DNA from: Mycobacterium sp. 1164966.3
GTDB lineage: Bacteria; Actinomycetota; Actinomycetes; Mycobacteriales; Mycobacteriaceae
DNA length: 64,000 nt
Direction of reading: 5' to 3'
Assembly: GCF_001665395.1 (NCBI RefSeq)
Contig: NZ_LZSG01000041.1
Location: 19,979 to 83,978 of the forward strand
The first letter of the stretch is position 1. Each line of letters starts with the position of its first letter. The position numbers and the translations under genes were made by a program. The notes below the pieces were generated by a model. The model had not been told where the DNA came from. It searched no databases and worked only from the letters and a program-made list of their open reading frames with translations. This document shows positions 36,501-44,328 of this stretch, piece by piece.

Positions 36501-37726
36501 CTCGGCGCGGGGGCGCTGGCTGCGAGGCGCCGCGCGGGTGTGAACCGGACGGGCATCGACCGGATGCCGTTTATCAGGTTTGACCGCAACCGTTCCACCG
36601 GGCCGGCGAGTTCGAGGCCATCCATCCGGGACATCACCTCTGCGATGATTGCCGACGCCTCCGCGCGCGCGAGGTTCGCACCGAGACAGAAGTGGGTCCC
36701 GCCGCCACCGAAGGCGAGGTGGGGATTCGGCGCGCGGCCGATGTCGAAGCGGTCGGGATCGGCGAATCGGCTCTCGTCGCGGTTGGCAGACGGGTAGAAC
36801 ATCGCCGCGCGGTCGCCCGCCTTGACGCGTACTCCGCGCAATTCGGTGTCCTTCGTTGCGGTGCGCACGAACACTGTCACCGGAGAGGTATACCGCAGCA
36901 TCTCCTCGATCGCGGTCGGCATCAGCGAAGGATCTGCGGCAAGACGTTGCCATTCAGCGGGATGCTGCATCAACGTGAGGATGCCGGCTGCGACCAGGTT
37001 GCGGGTCGTATCGCCCCCGGCATCGATCAACAGTAAGAAGAACAGGTCGAACTCCAGGTCGGTCAGGTGCTCGCCGTCGACTTCGGCTTGGAGTAAAGAC
37101 GTCGCGATGTCGTCGCCGGGCTCTGCACGTTTGCGCGCAGCGAGTTCGGTTGCGTATTGGAACATCTGCATGAGCGCTCGCTCGTTGGCGCCGTCGCCGA
37201 CGAAGCCGGTGTGCAGCATTTCGGTCAGTTCGTAGAGACGGCGACCGTCTTCGAGTGGGATGCCGAGCAGTTCTGCAATGACGTAGGACGGCAGGGCGCC
37301 CGCGACGTCGTCGACGAAATCGCATTCGCCCCGCTCGATCACTTCATCCACGATCTGCCGCGCCATGTCCGCGAGGTGACCGTTCAGCCGCGCCACCTGC
37401 CGGGGGGTGAAGCCCTTGTTGACCAACTTGCGCAAAGCGGTGTGCCGAGGCGGATCCATCTGCAACATGACCGGGGGCAGGTCGGTGCGCGGGATTTCGA
37501 ACATCACGCCTGTTGCCTGCGACGACCACGTGGCAATGTCCCGCGAGACAGCCTGCACCTCGTCGTAGCCGGTCAGAGCCAGGAAACCGGGCCCGTCTTT
37601 GTACGGGTGCCAGGCAACGGGGGCTCGTCGACGAAGCTCACGGAATGCCTCGTAAGGCATGCCGCGCTGATACGTGCCCGGATCGGCAAGGTCGACACCG
37701 CCGACACTGATTGCATCTTTTATCAA
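36497..37726 (-). CDS. Cytochrome P450
   Basis: A 409-residue soluble P450. The I-helix oxygen motif is AGGDT (236-240), the K-helix ExxR is Glu275-Arg278 in IEEMLRY, and the heme-binding loop FGGGGTHFCLG has Cys347. The start is a TTG at 37726: a strong AGGAGGTG lies five bases upstream and no ATG or GTG fits that site. It is coupled to the methyltransferase gene by a four-base overlap and is divergent from the cyclopropane synthase homologue. The P450 family number cannot be assigned without alignment. Confidence 0.93.
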   Translation of the reverse strand: MIKDAISVGGVDLADPGTYQRGMPYEAFRELRRRAPVAWHPYKDGPGFLALTGYDEVQAVSRDIATWSSQATGVMFEIPRTDLPPVMLQMDPPRHTALRKLVNKGFTPRQVARLNGHLADMARQIVDEVIERGECDFVDDVAGALPSYVIAELLGIPLEDGRRLYELTEMLHTGFVGDGANERALMQMFQYATELAARKRAEPGDDIATSLLQAEVDGEHLTDLEFDLFFLLLIDAGGDTTRNLVAAGILTLMQHPAEWQRLAADPSLMPTAIEEMLRYTSPVTVFVRTATKDTELRGVRVKAGDRAAMFYPSANRDESRFADPDRFDIGRAPNPHLAFGGGGTHFCLGANLARAEASAIIAEVMSRMDGLELAGPVERLRSNLINGIRSMPVRFTPARRLAASAPAPR

Positions 37727-38044
37727 GCCCCACCTCCTGCGGGCAGGCTTCGACCCAGAGGCTGGGACGGCGTTATCAGCAAACCATAGCGGGCAAATGC
37801 AAGCATCGGGACGCATTCAGCACGGGATCGTGCGTATGCCGTTGTCCCGCTTGCATAGCTACCGTGTAACCTTCAGCGAGCGCGATGGCCGATTGTGGTC
37901 CGTTAGTGGTGCGGGCCACAAAGCGCCCGCCACTGTCGCGGTGCTCGTTGGGTAGCCAAGGGTGGTACGCCCAGATCAGGCCGCGTTTGGCTTAAGCCGC
38001 ACGCGGCTAAGCTCAACAGAAATCGAAGTCAGAAAGTAGCTGCG
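37727..38044. promoter_or_regulatory. Divergent control region between P450 and cyclopropane synthase genes
   Basis: These 318 bp hold no supported gene. They contain a perfect palindrome, AGCCGC-AC-GCGGCT, at 37995-38008, 37 bases before the GTG of the synthase gene. It is flanked by TTA and AA to give TTAAGCCGCACGCGGCTAA. That is a plausible operator for a dimeric repressor, but no regulator gene lies beside it. Confidence 0.4.
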
Positions 38045-38929
38045 GTGCCCGAAAATCGAAGTGAATCCATCAGTCTTGAGCCGCATTTCACGGATGTGCA
38101 GGCGCATTACGACCTTTCCGACGACTTCTTCAGGCTCTTTCTGGATCCGACGCAGACCTATAGCTGCGCGTATTTCGAACGTGAAGATATGACACTCGAA
38201 GAAGCGCAGATTGCCAAAATCGACCTCTCACTTGGCAAGCTCGGGCTGCAACCCGGCATGACCCTGCTCGATATCGGATGCGGCTGGGGGGCCACCATCG
38301 GCCGGGCGCTCGAGCAATATGACGTCAACGTGGTCGGCTTGACGCTGAGCCGCAATCAGCAGGCGCATACCCAACGACGGCTCGACGATCACCCCAGCCC
38401 GCGACGCAAGCGTGTCTTGTTGCAGGGCTGGGAGCAGTTCGATGAGAAGGTGGACCGCATCGTCTCAATCGGGGCCTTCGAGCACTTTGGACGTGACCGC
38501 TACACCGACTTTTTTGCGATGGCCTACGCGGCGCTTCCCGCTGACGGCGTGATGCTGTTGCACACCATCATCAAGCCCAGCGAAGAGGAGTTCACCGAGC
38601 GAGGGCTGCCCATCACCATGGCCAAGCTGCGGTTCATGAAGTTCATCATGGACGAGATCTTCCCAGGTGGGGACCTTCCCAACGCCAAGGCGGTGGAGGA
38701 GCACGCGCAGCGAGCGGGGTTCGCCGTCAAGCGCGTCCAGCAGCTGCGCCTGCACTACGCACGCACCCTGGACACGTGGGCGGCCGCCCTTGAATCACGT
38801 CGCGACGAGGCGATCGCCGTTCAGTCCCAGGAGGTATACGACCGGTACATGAAGTACTTGACCGGTTGCGCCGACCTGTTCCGCGAGGGCTACACCGACG
38901 TCGCCCAATTCACGCTTGCCAAATCTTGA
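38045..38929 (+). CDS. Mycolic acid cyclopropane synthase family methyltransferase
   Basis: A 294-residue SAM-dependent methyltransferase of the CmaA/PcaA/MmaA family, which modify meromycolate double bonds. Near-invariant stretches are present: HFTDVQAHYDLSDDFFRLFL, DPTQTYSCAYFEREDMTLEE, LLDIGCGWGA (75-84), VGLTLSRNQ, SIGAFEHFG (Glu in the active site) and YMKYLTGCADLFREG. It starts at GTG 38045. It lies in the accessory region divergent from a P450-methyltransferase pair, away from other mycolate genes. Which modification it makes (cis/trans cyclopropane, methoxy precursor) cannot be told. Confidence 0.92.
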   Translation: MPENRSESISLEPHFTDVQAHYDLSDDFFRLFLDPTQTYSCAYFEREDMTLEEAQIAKIDLSLGKLGLQPGMTLLDIGCGWGATIGRALEQYDVNVVGLTLSRNQQAHTQRRLDDHPSPRRKRVLLQGWEQFDEKVDRIVSIGAFEHFGRDRYTDFFAMAYAALPADGVMLLHTIIKPSEEEFTERGLPITMAKLRFMKFIMDEIFPGGDLPNAKAVEEHAQRAGFAVKRVQQLRLHYARTLDTWAAALESRRDEAIAVQSQEVYDRYMKYLTGCADLFREGYTDVAQFTLAKS

Positions 38930-38983
38930 TGGTCTGCCGTTTGCAGCGCCTCCATCGTCGACGTCAAGCAGCGAAGAGATCAG

Positions 38984-39589
38984 TCACCAAACATTGTCCA
39001 TACTGGCCGAAAGTCCGTTGTCGCACGTCACGGTGTCGTGAAAGGTCGAGCCTGTCGCGGGTCCGCGATATTTGATCTTTGTCTCCTGCGAGCCGGTCAC
39101 GGTGAAATTAACGGAGTCGTTCCATTTGATTGCCGCGGCGGTACCCGCCACCGCAACGGATCTGTATACGCAACCCACCGCAGGCTTGTCTGCGTTATTG
39201 GTAATCGACACAAAAGCCGCCGCCAACGAGTGGTCCTGCCGTAGCTGCACTTGGGAAGGTGGAGGAGGCGCCGGTACCGCCACCGGAGGTCCCGCCACTG
39301 GGGGTGCCGCGGGGCGGGGTGCCGCCGCCGGCGGTACCGCCAGTTGGGATGCCGCCGCCGGGGGCGCCGTCGGATCCGGTGTCCACCACCCAGTCGCGAT
39401 CAGCGAGAATCGCGTCGACCACCGGGTGTTGGTGCCGGTCATGCCCCCAGGCACGTTGTCCGGCTCCCCTGGCCCCGACGAAGTTATTCCGGCAGCAGTG
39501 ATTAACGCAGCAGCCGCAATGAGAGCACCCGGGCGCCGGTACCGCGGCGGGGGTGCTGCCTCATCGTGGCGGGTGGTGAACACCTTCAT
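38984..39589 (-). CDS. Secreted or membrane-anchored Pro/Ala-rich protein, unknown
   Basis: A 201-residue protein. A basic head and hydrophobic segment (ALIAAAALITAAG) look like a signal or anchor. A Pro/Ala-rich linker (about 70-110) follows, then an extracytoplasmic domain of ~85 residues with VSITNNADKPAVGCVYR and FHDTVTCDNGLSASMDNVW. It has two cysteines likely to pair. The ATG at 39589 follows GAGGAGAC. I do not recognise the domain. It lies 46 bases downstream of the truncated-kinase-head gene on the same strand. Confidence 0.75.
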   Translation of the reverse strand: MKVFTTRHDEAAPPPRYRRPGALIAAAALITAAGITSSGPGEPDNVPGGMTGTNTRWSTRFSLIATGWWTPDPTAPPAAASQLAVPPAAAPRPAAPPVAGPPVAVPAPPPPSQVQLRQDHSLAAAFVSITNNADKPAVGCVYRSVAVAGTAAAIKWNDSVNFTVTGSQETKIKYRGPATGSTFHDTVTCDNGLSASMDNVW

Positions 39590-39635
39590 TGCGCACGTCT
39601 CCTCGGCCGAATTGATTCGGTGATCCATCCACGTA

Positions 39636-40928
39636 TCAAGGCGTGATTGTGGTCTCCTGGTCGATCACACCGGTCACATCATTCAACGCGTTGGCTTCGG
39701 CCTGCGGACCCTCGGCATTGAGCTGCAGTACGTAGACTCCAGTCTTGCTTTCGATGACCACCACCTTCTGGGCAACCATTCGGGTGACGCCGTTCTTGGT
39801 GTAAGAGCCGGCAATCTGGTATGCGGGGTAGCCACTCAACGTGCTCCGTTGACCGTCGCCGCCGATATAGCCTGGCCAGTTTTTGACCGCACCGGATGCG
39901 ACGGCAAGCAGCCTGTCCGTATCGACATAACCCGTCAACTTCGTGACGACCGCGATGATCTTGGGCGGGTCCTTGGGATCGCTCGGCGCGTTATAGACGA
40001 TCCCGCCGTACGGGGCGTCGACGCCTTCGGGAATCCCCTTCCAGCCCAAGGGAATTGGGAGGTCGATTTTCGGCGTGCCCGGTGTGCCGTGCGTGACCAC
40101 CGTCTCCTGGATGTTGTTTTTGTTGATGTAGTCGCCGATCGTCTCGTTCGGACCCGACGCCGGAGCGAACGCCGAGGGAGCCGAAGTGGTTGCCGTGGAA
40201 GTTGATGCCGAGGTCGACGTGGACGTGTTCGACGAATTCGAGCTTTGAACTACGGCCCAGACACCGAGGCCGCCAACGAGGGCCGTTCCAAAGATCACAA
40301 CAACGGCGGCGACGAACCAGCTACTGGTTTGCCAGCGTCTTTGGGCGGCCGCGAAGTCCGGCGGTGTAGCCGTTCTCGGCGCCGCCGGAGTCGTCTGAGG
40401 CCGCGGCCATGGTGGCGTAACCCGTTGCGTAACGTCTGCCGTCTCGCGCAGTTTCTGCACGGCTGTCTCGAGCAGCGCGGCGGCGTCACGGTAGCCCGGC
40501 TGCTCATGCTCGATCGCGGCTAGCAGGCCGGCGGTTTGCTGCCACTGTTCTTGGTCTAAGTGGCTGACTGCCTGCGCGTAGCGGTCGGCAAGTTCGGTCT
40601 CGCGAATCTCGGCCCGCGCGTCGGAGACGATGCCATCCGGGTCAGAGTTGTCCGGGTCGATTAGAGCGAGCGCCCGGCCGGCGGCCACGACGGCATTCCA
40701 TTGCCCCGCCTGATGCAGGGCCGTCATCTCATCCACCAGTGCTTTACGTCGCTGGGGGGCGGTCAGATTTCCCAACGCGGTGAGCACGATGTCCCAGTCA
40801 CCCACAGTGGCGGAAGCCTCGACCTGCTGGACCGGACGCTGAACCAGGTAAACGTCGCCCGTCTCACCAGCGGCCGGGAATCGCTGAATAACGGAGTCGG
40901 CGAAAACATCACCGTTTTTCAACGGCAT
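39636..40928 (-). CDS. Membrane protein with vestigial kinase N-terminus and LpqN-like ectodomain
   Basis: A 430-residue protein. Residues 1-32 (MPLKNGDVFADSVIQRF and GDVYLVQRP) match the start of mycobacterial PknF-type Ser/Thr kinases, but the catalytic domain (Lys, HRD, DFG) is absent. Residues 33-165 form a helical, TPR-like stretch (DEMTALHQAGQWNAVVAAG; LDQEQWQQTAGLLAAIEHE). Residues ~166-200 are a Pro/Thr linker and 203-228 a membrane helix. A Ser/Thr-rich stalk then leads to a C-terminal LpqN/LpqT-like domain from about 285 (DLPIPLGWKGIPEGVDAPY). It is divergent from the PknH-like kinase gene. It probably acts as a non-catalytic signalling partner, which is inference. Confidence 0.82.
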   Translation of the reverse strand: MPLKNGDVFADSVIQRFPAAGETGDVYLVQRPVQQVEASATVGDWDIVLTALGNLTAPQRRKALVDEMTALHQAGQWNAVVAAGRALALIDPDNSDPDGIVSDARAEIRETELADRYAQAVSHLDQEQWQQTAGLLAAIEHEQPGYRDAAALLETAVQKLRETADVTQRVTPPWPRPQTTPAAPRTATPPDFAAAQRRWQTSSWFVAAVVVIFGTALVGGLGVWAVVQSSNSSNTSTSTSASTSTATTSAPSAFAPASGPNETIGDYINKNNIQETVVTHGTPGTPKIDLPIPLGWKGIPEGVDAPYGGIVYNAPSDPKDPPKIIAVVTKLTGYVDTDRLLAVASGAVKNWPGYIGGDGQRSTLSGYPAYQIAGSYTKNGVTRMVAQKVVVIESKTGVYVLQLNAEGPQAEANALNDVTGVIDQETTITP

Positions 40929-41217
40929 ACGCGAAGCCTACTGGCGACCAGCGCTTAGCTTCTCCTTTTCGGACACCCGAGGGCGAGTCTGCGCAAACGA
41001 CGGCCCGGGCCGGCTTCCTTCAGCGCACCGCTGTCGCACCAACAAGATTTCGGCAACCGCCTCAGCGGTCGCCAGCCGTCGATAGACCTGGCGGATGCGC
41101 TTCGAGAAAGGCTGCCGACCGGCATATTGCAGGGCAGTCGACCCATACCAAACCCACACAATCACCCGCTGGCGCCAGTAGCATTTTCCACCTGGGTGGA
41201 TGGCGGAAGGCCCTGCC

Positions 41218-42936
41218 ATGGACGAGGTGGAATTCGGACGCTACCGGCTGCTATCGCTGCTCGGCGAGGGCGGGATGGGCCAGGTATGGCGCGCCCACGA
41301 CACCGTCACTGACCGGGTCGTCGCCATCAAACTCCTGCCCCCGAATCTGTCCAAGGACCAGGACTTTCAGCGGCGTTTTCGGCGCGAAGCCCACGCCGCG
41401 GCACGATTGGAAACACCCCACGTGGTCCCGATTCATGATTACGGCGAGATAGCGGGTCGGCTGTTCGTGTGCATGCGGCTGATCAAGGGCCGTGACCTCG
41501 CTGCGGTGTTGGCTGAAGGACCGCTGGAACCGGCGCGCGCGGTGCGCATCATTGGCCAGGTGGCAGAAGCTTTGCATGCCGCTCATGAGATTGGGCTGAT
41601 CCACCGGGATATCAAGCCGTCCAACATCTTGCTCGATAACCGTGACTTCGCGTACTTGATTGATTTCGGCATAGCTCGCGCCGCGGATGACACGCGGCTG
41701 ACGAAGACTGGTAACACCATTGGCACCTTTGCGTACATCGCGCCCGAACGTCTTGACGGCCGGCCCGAGGATGCCCGCGCCGACATCTACTCGCTGGCCT
41801 GCGTGCTGTATGAAGCCCTGACCGGCCACCCACCGTTTGCCGGCGACACCATGGGCCGACTGGTCGCCGCGCACCTCAGCGACCCGCCCCCTCGGCCATC
41901 GGCCGACCAACCCGATGTGCCGGCAGCCGTCGACCGCGTCATCGCCACCGGCATGGCTAAAGACCCGGACCAGCGGTATGCGACGACCGTCGAGTTGGCG
42001 GATGCCGCGCGCGACGCTATCGCCGTCCCCCTTGCCCGACCGGCGGCCAATCCCGCCTTCCTCGCCGCGACGGAGCCGGCACCCAATCGTTTCACCGCCG
42101 AGCCGACCCTCACCGCCACTCGGCAAGGCGGGCCTCCTCCCTCGCAACCCGAACCCGCCGACGAGCCACTCCCCGAGGCTCTTCCGGCCCCGCCGCGTCA
42201 ACGCCGGCAAGCTCTGATCGGCGCTGCCCTCCTGGTCGCCGCCGTGATCGCGGGCATCATCATCACCAACGTCTCGCATCGGCCCTCCACCACTTCGCAG
42301 CCCTCCGCCACCAGCACCGCCGCCGCGCCGACTACCCCGGCCGGGCCCCCTCTGGTTGTCGAGGGTGCGCTGGAGGGGCTGCTGCTCAACCCCGAGCAAA
42401 TCAACACCGCGATGGGCACCACCGGAATGACAGTGAATGGGGACTGGGTCCCGACGTCGATGACGGGCGACTACACCACTCGCGTAGCGGATAAGAACTG
42501 CTTACCTTTGTTTGGGCCCGCAGAGCAGGCGGCCTATGACGGCAGCGGCTGGACCAGTGTGCGCAACCAACAACTGCGGGACAGCAAGTATTACAAAATT
42601 AAGGCGGGACAGGCGGTGGTGTTGCTTCGCTCCGCGCATGATGCCAGCGCCTTCTTCACCGCGTCCGCCCAACAGTGGCCGACGTGCTCAAAATTCGCCG
42701 TCACCTGGGAGCATCACGCCGATCTCTACAGTGTGGGGCCGGTCTCCAATGCGAACGGAATGCTGAGCGCCAACGTAGACTTTGGCGATGGAGTAGGGCG
42801 TTGTCAACGAGCGCTGACCGTCGTCAATAACGTCGTCGTCGACGTCGAGAGTTGTATTGATAGTAACGACGTCAGGTTGCTGCCCGGTTCCGCCGTTGCC
42901 ATCGCCCAGCAGATTGCCGCCAAAATACCCACTTAG
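41218..42936 (+). CDS. PknH-like transmembrane Ser/Thr protein kinase
   Basis: A 572-residue receptor kinase. The N-terminal kinase domain has GEGGMGQVW (16-24), catalytic Lys38, HRDIKPSN with Asp131, IDFGIA and an activation loop TRLTKTGNTIGTFAYIAPE. A Pro/Thr-rich juxtamembrane leads to one helix (ALIGAALLVAAVIAGIIITN, about 332-351) and a Ser/Thr stalk. The ectodomain is PknH_C-like, with four cysteines (KNCLPL, PTCSKF, GRCQRA, ESCIDS) as in the PknH sensor. The ATG at 41218 follows GGAAGG. A 289-bp gap separates it from the divergent truncated-kinase-head gene. Ligand unknown. Confidence 0.93.
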   Translation: MDEVEFGRYRLLSLLGEGGMGQVWRAHDTVTDRVVAIKLLPPNLSKDQDFQRRFRREAHAAARLETPHVVPIHDYGEIAGRLFVCMRLIKGRDLAAVLAEGPLEPARAVRIIGQVAEALHAAHEIGLIHRDIKPSNILLDNRDFAYLIDFGIARAADDTRLTKTGNTIGTFAYIAPERLDGRPEDARADIYSLACVLYEALTGHPPFAGDTMGRLVAAHLSDPPPRPSADQPDVPAAVDRVIATGMAKDPDQRYATTVELADAARDAIAVPLARPAANPAFLAATEPAPNRFTAEPTLTATRQGGPPPSQPEPADEPLPEALPAPPRQRRQALIGAALLVAAVIAGIIITNVSHRPSTTSQPSATSTAAAPTTPAGPPLVVEGALEGLLLNPEQINTAMGTTGMTVNGDWVPTSMTGDYTTRVADKNCLPLFGPAEQAAYDGSGWTSVRNQQLRDSKYYKIKAGQAVVLLRSAHDASAFFTASAQQWPTCSKFAVTWEHHADLYSVGPVSNANGMLSANVDFGDGVGRCQRALTVVNNVVVDVESCIDSNDVRLLPGSAVAIAQQIAAKIPT

Positions 42937-43000
42937 GACTGTAAAGCGCCGTTTTCCGTCATCGGCTTGACCAGCCAACTTGTCGACCTGCTGTTTCAGG

Positions 43001-43074
43001 TGCCCCCAGTCGGACTCGAACCGACACTGGACGGATTTTAAGTCCGCTGCCTCTGCCAATTGGGCTATGGGGGC
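43001..43074 (-). tRNA. tRNA-Leu (anticodon TAA), atypical short variable loop
   Basis: The 74-nt reverse complement folds as a cloverleaf. The acceptor stem is GCCCCCA/TGGGGGC, with a three-base-pair D stem GCC/GGC around a GG-containing loop. The anticodon stem is GCGGA/TCCGT with loop CTTAAAA, the variable loop is CCAGT, and the T arm is GTCGG-TTCGAGT-CCGAC. The discriminator is A and CCA is not encoded. The anticodon TAA reads UUA (Leu), yet bacterial tRNA-Leu normally has a long variable arm. The kinase gene ends 64 bp from its 3' end, and the accessory region lies on that side. Confidence 0.88.
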
Positions 43075-43252
43075 TCGGCGGCGAATCTAGCGCGCGGAGT
43101 CCAGCTCCGGGGCATCGCACCCCACCCCGAAACACGCCAAAATCGCGATGTGCGTCACGGTCGCCGGTCGACTAAGATGCGCGGGCCGCGCATCTGTTCC
43201 CTTGTTGCTGACCCAACTCAGGTGACATCTCTATGTCGTCCGGCAGGACCTT

Positions 43253-43290
43253 GTTAAAACTGCAAGCTTCCTCGTTAAGAAGCCGTAAAC
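43253..43290 (+). promoter_or_regulatory. Direct-repeat operator upstream of the PE/PPE/esx cassette
   Basis: Three related half-sites, GTTAAAA (G at 43253), GTTAAGA (G at 43274) and GTAAACG (G at 43285), lie in the 357-bp gap between the tRNA and the PE gene. The spacings of 21 and 11 bp put them on one face of the helix, as for OmpR/PhoB-family regulators. The same motif and spacing recurs upstream of kdp at 48980/49001/49012. Confidence 0.5.
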
Positions 43291-43351
43291 GGCTGTCACC
43301 CTGGCCCTTTCGATCCGGACTGTGGAGTCATGGGTCGTTAGCCTTACCGCC

Positions 43352-43393
43352 AACGCACAGGGTCCGTTACGCGAACACACAGGGTCGATTTAC
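43352..43393 (+). repeat. 22-bp-period direct repeat before the PE gene
   Basis: AACGCACAGGGTCCGTTAC (43352-43370) and AACACACAGGGTCGATTTAC (43374-43393) share AACrCACAGGGTC and a T-rich end at a 22-bp offset, two helical turns. A weaker copy (GGGTCGTTAG) lies at 43332. It lies just upstream of the PE gene's ribosome site at 43422-43426. Confidence 0.55.
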
Positions 43394-43431
43394 CGCTTGA
43401 TATCGACATTTTCGAACAACTAGGAGCATAG

Positions 43432-44268
43432 ATGGCGTTTCTGACAGCACTTCCTGAAGAGTTGCTCGCCGCACAGGCGCTGTTGAGCGGAATCACCAGT
43501 AACCTCACGGCGCAGAACGCGGGCGCTGCGGCCCCCACCACGACCATCCTGCCAGCAGCCTCCGACCCCGTGTCGATTCAGCAGGCGGGGATCTTCGCGG
43601 CATATGGCACCCAATACCAGACGATCGCCGCCGAAGCGCAGACTCTTCAAGAGCAGTACGTGAGCACCCTCGGGACCAGCTCGACCACCTATAGCGCAAC
43701 GGAAGCCGCCAACGCGGCCCAGGCCGCTACCCCTAGCGGGAATATCATCGACGTTATATCCGGGCTCCTCGGCGGTCCCTCCAACAGCCTCAACGGCCAA
43801 CCATTCAGCCTGTCCAGCAACCTGGCCAACTATTTCAACATCGGTGGCGGGAACTGGGCGTCCGCCGGGTCTGACCTGCTTGGTCTTGGTGGTCTGCTGA
43901 ATGCACCCGAGGCCGACGCCGCCGCTGCCGCGGACCTCGCCGGTGCGACGGCGCCGGCGCCTGCGGTCGCGCCCGCCGGCGGCATGGCCGGCATGGGCGC
44001 GATGCCAATGGCCGCAGTGGGCCAGGCCACCATGGTGGGCAATAGGTTGTCGGTACCACCCAGTTGGGCCGGCACGGTCACTTCGGCGACTAGCTCTGCG
44101 ACTGCTCTGGAGACTGTCGGCTGGACCGCCGCTGCGCCGCAGGCCGGCGCTGGGGCGATCGTCCCCGGAATGCCCGGAATGGTGACGGGCGCTCGTAGCA
44201 GCGCTGGCTTCGGCGCCCCGCGCTACGGCGTCAAGCCCATCGTCATGCCCAAGCCGACAGCAGTTTGA
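43432..44268 (+). CDS. PE family protein (PE8 type)
   Basis: A 278-residue PE protein. The PE domain (1-100) contains the P-E at residues 8-9, the helical hairpin and the type VII secretion signal YSATE (87-91). Residues ~101-200 are linker rich in Ala/Gly. The last ~75 residues (LSVPPSWAG and RYGVKPIVMPK) look like a PPE-SVP C-terminal domain and share their tail with the PPE protein next door. The ATG follows AGGAG at five bases. The protein should pair with the downstream PPE and be exported by an ESX system, probably ESX-5 by analogy with PE8/PPE15. Confidence 0.93.
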   Translation: MAFLTALPEELLAAQALLSGITSNLTAQNAGAAAPTTTILPAASDPVSIQQAGIFAAYGTQYQTIAAEAQTLQEQYVSTLGTSSTTYSATEAANAAQAATPSGNIIDVISGLLGGPSNSLNGQPFSLSSNLANYFNIGGGNWASAGSDLLGLGGLLNAPEADAAAAADLAGATAPAPAVAPAGGMAGMGAMPMAAVGQATMVGNRLSVPPSWAGTVTSATSSATALETVGWTAAAPQAGAGAIVPGMPGMVTGARSSAGFGAPRYGVKPIVMPKPTAV

Positions 44269-44328
44269 GAATCGGCCATCTGCACATAGTCCACAACTAG
44301 CCAGTCGAAAAGAATTGGATACAGAACA

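Noticed and set aside
27943..43000. Integrase or transposase within the variable region
   Set aside because: Every plausible frame there was assigned to another family; no recombinase motif or IS terminal repeat was seen.
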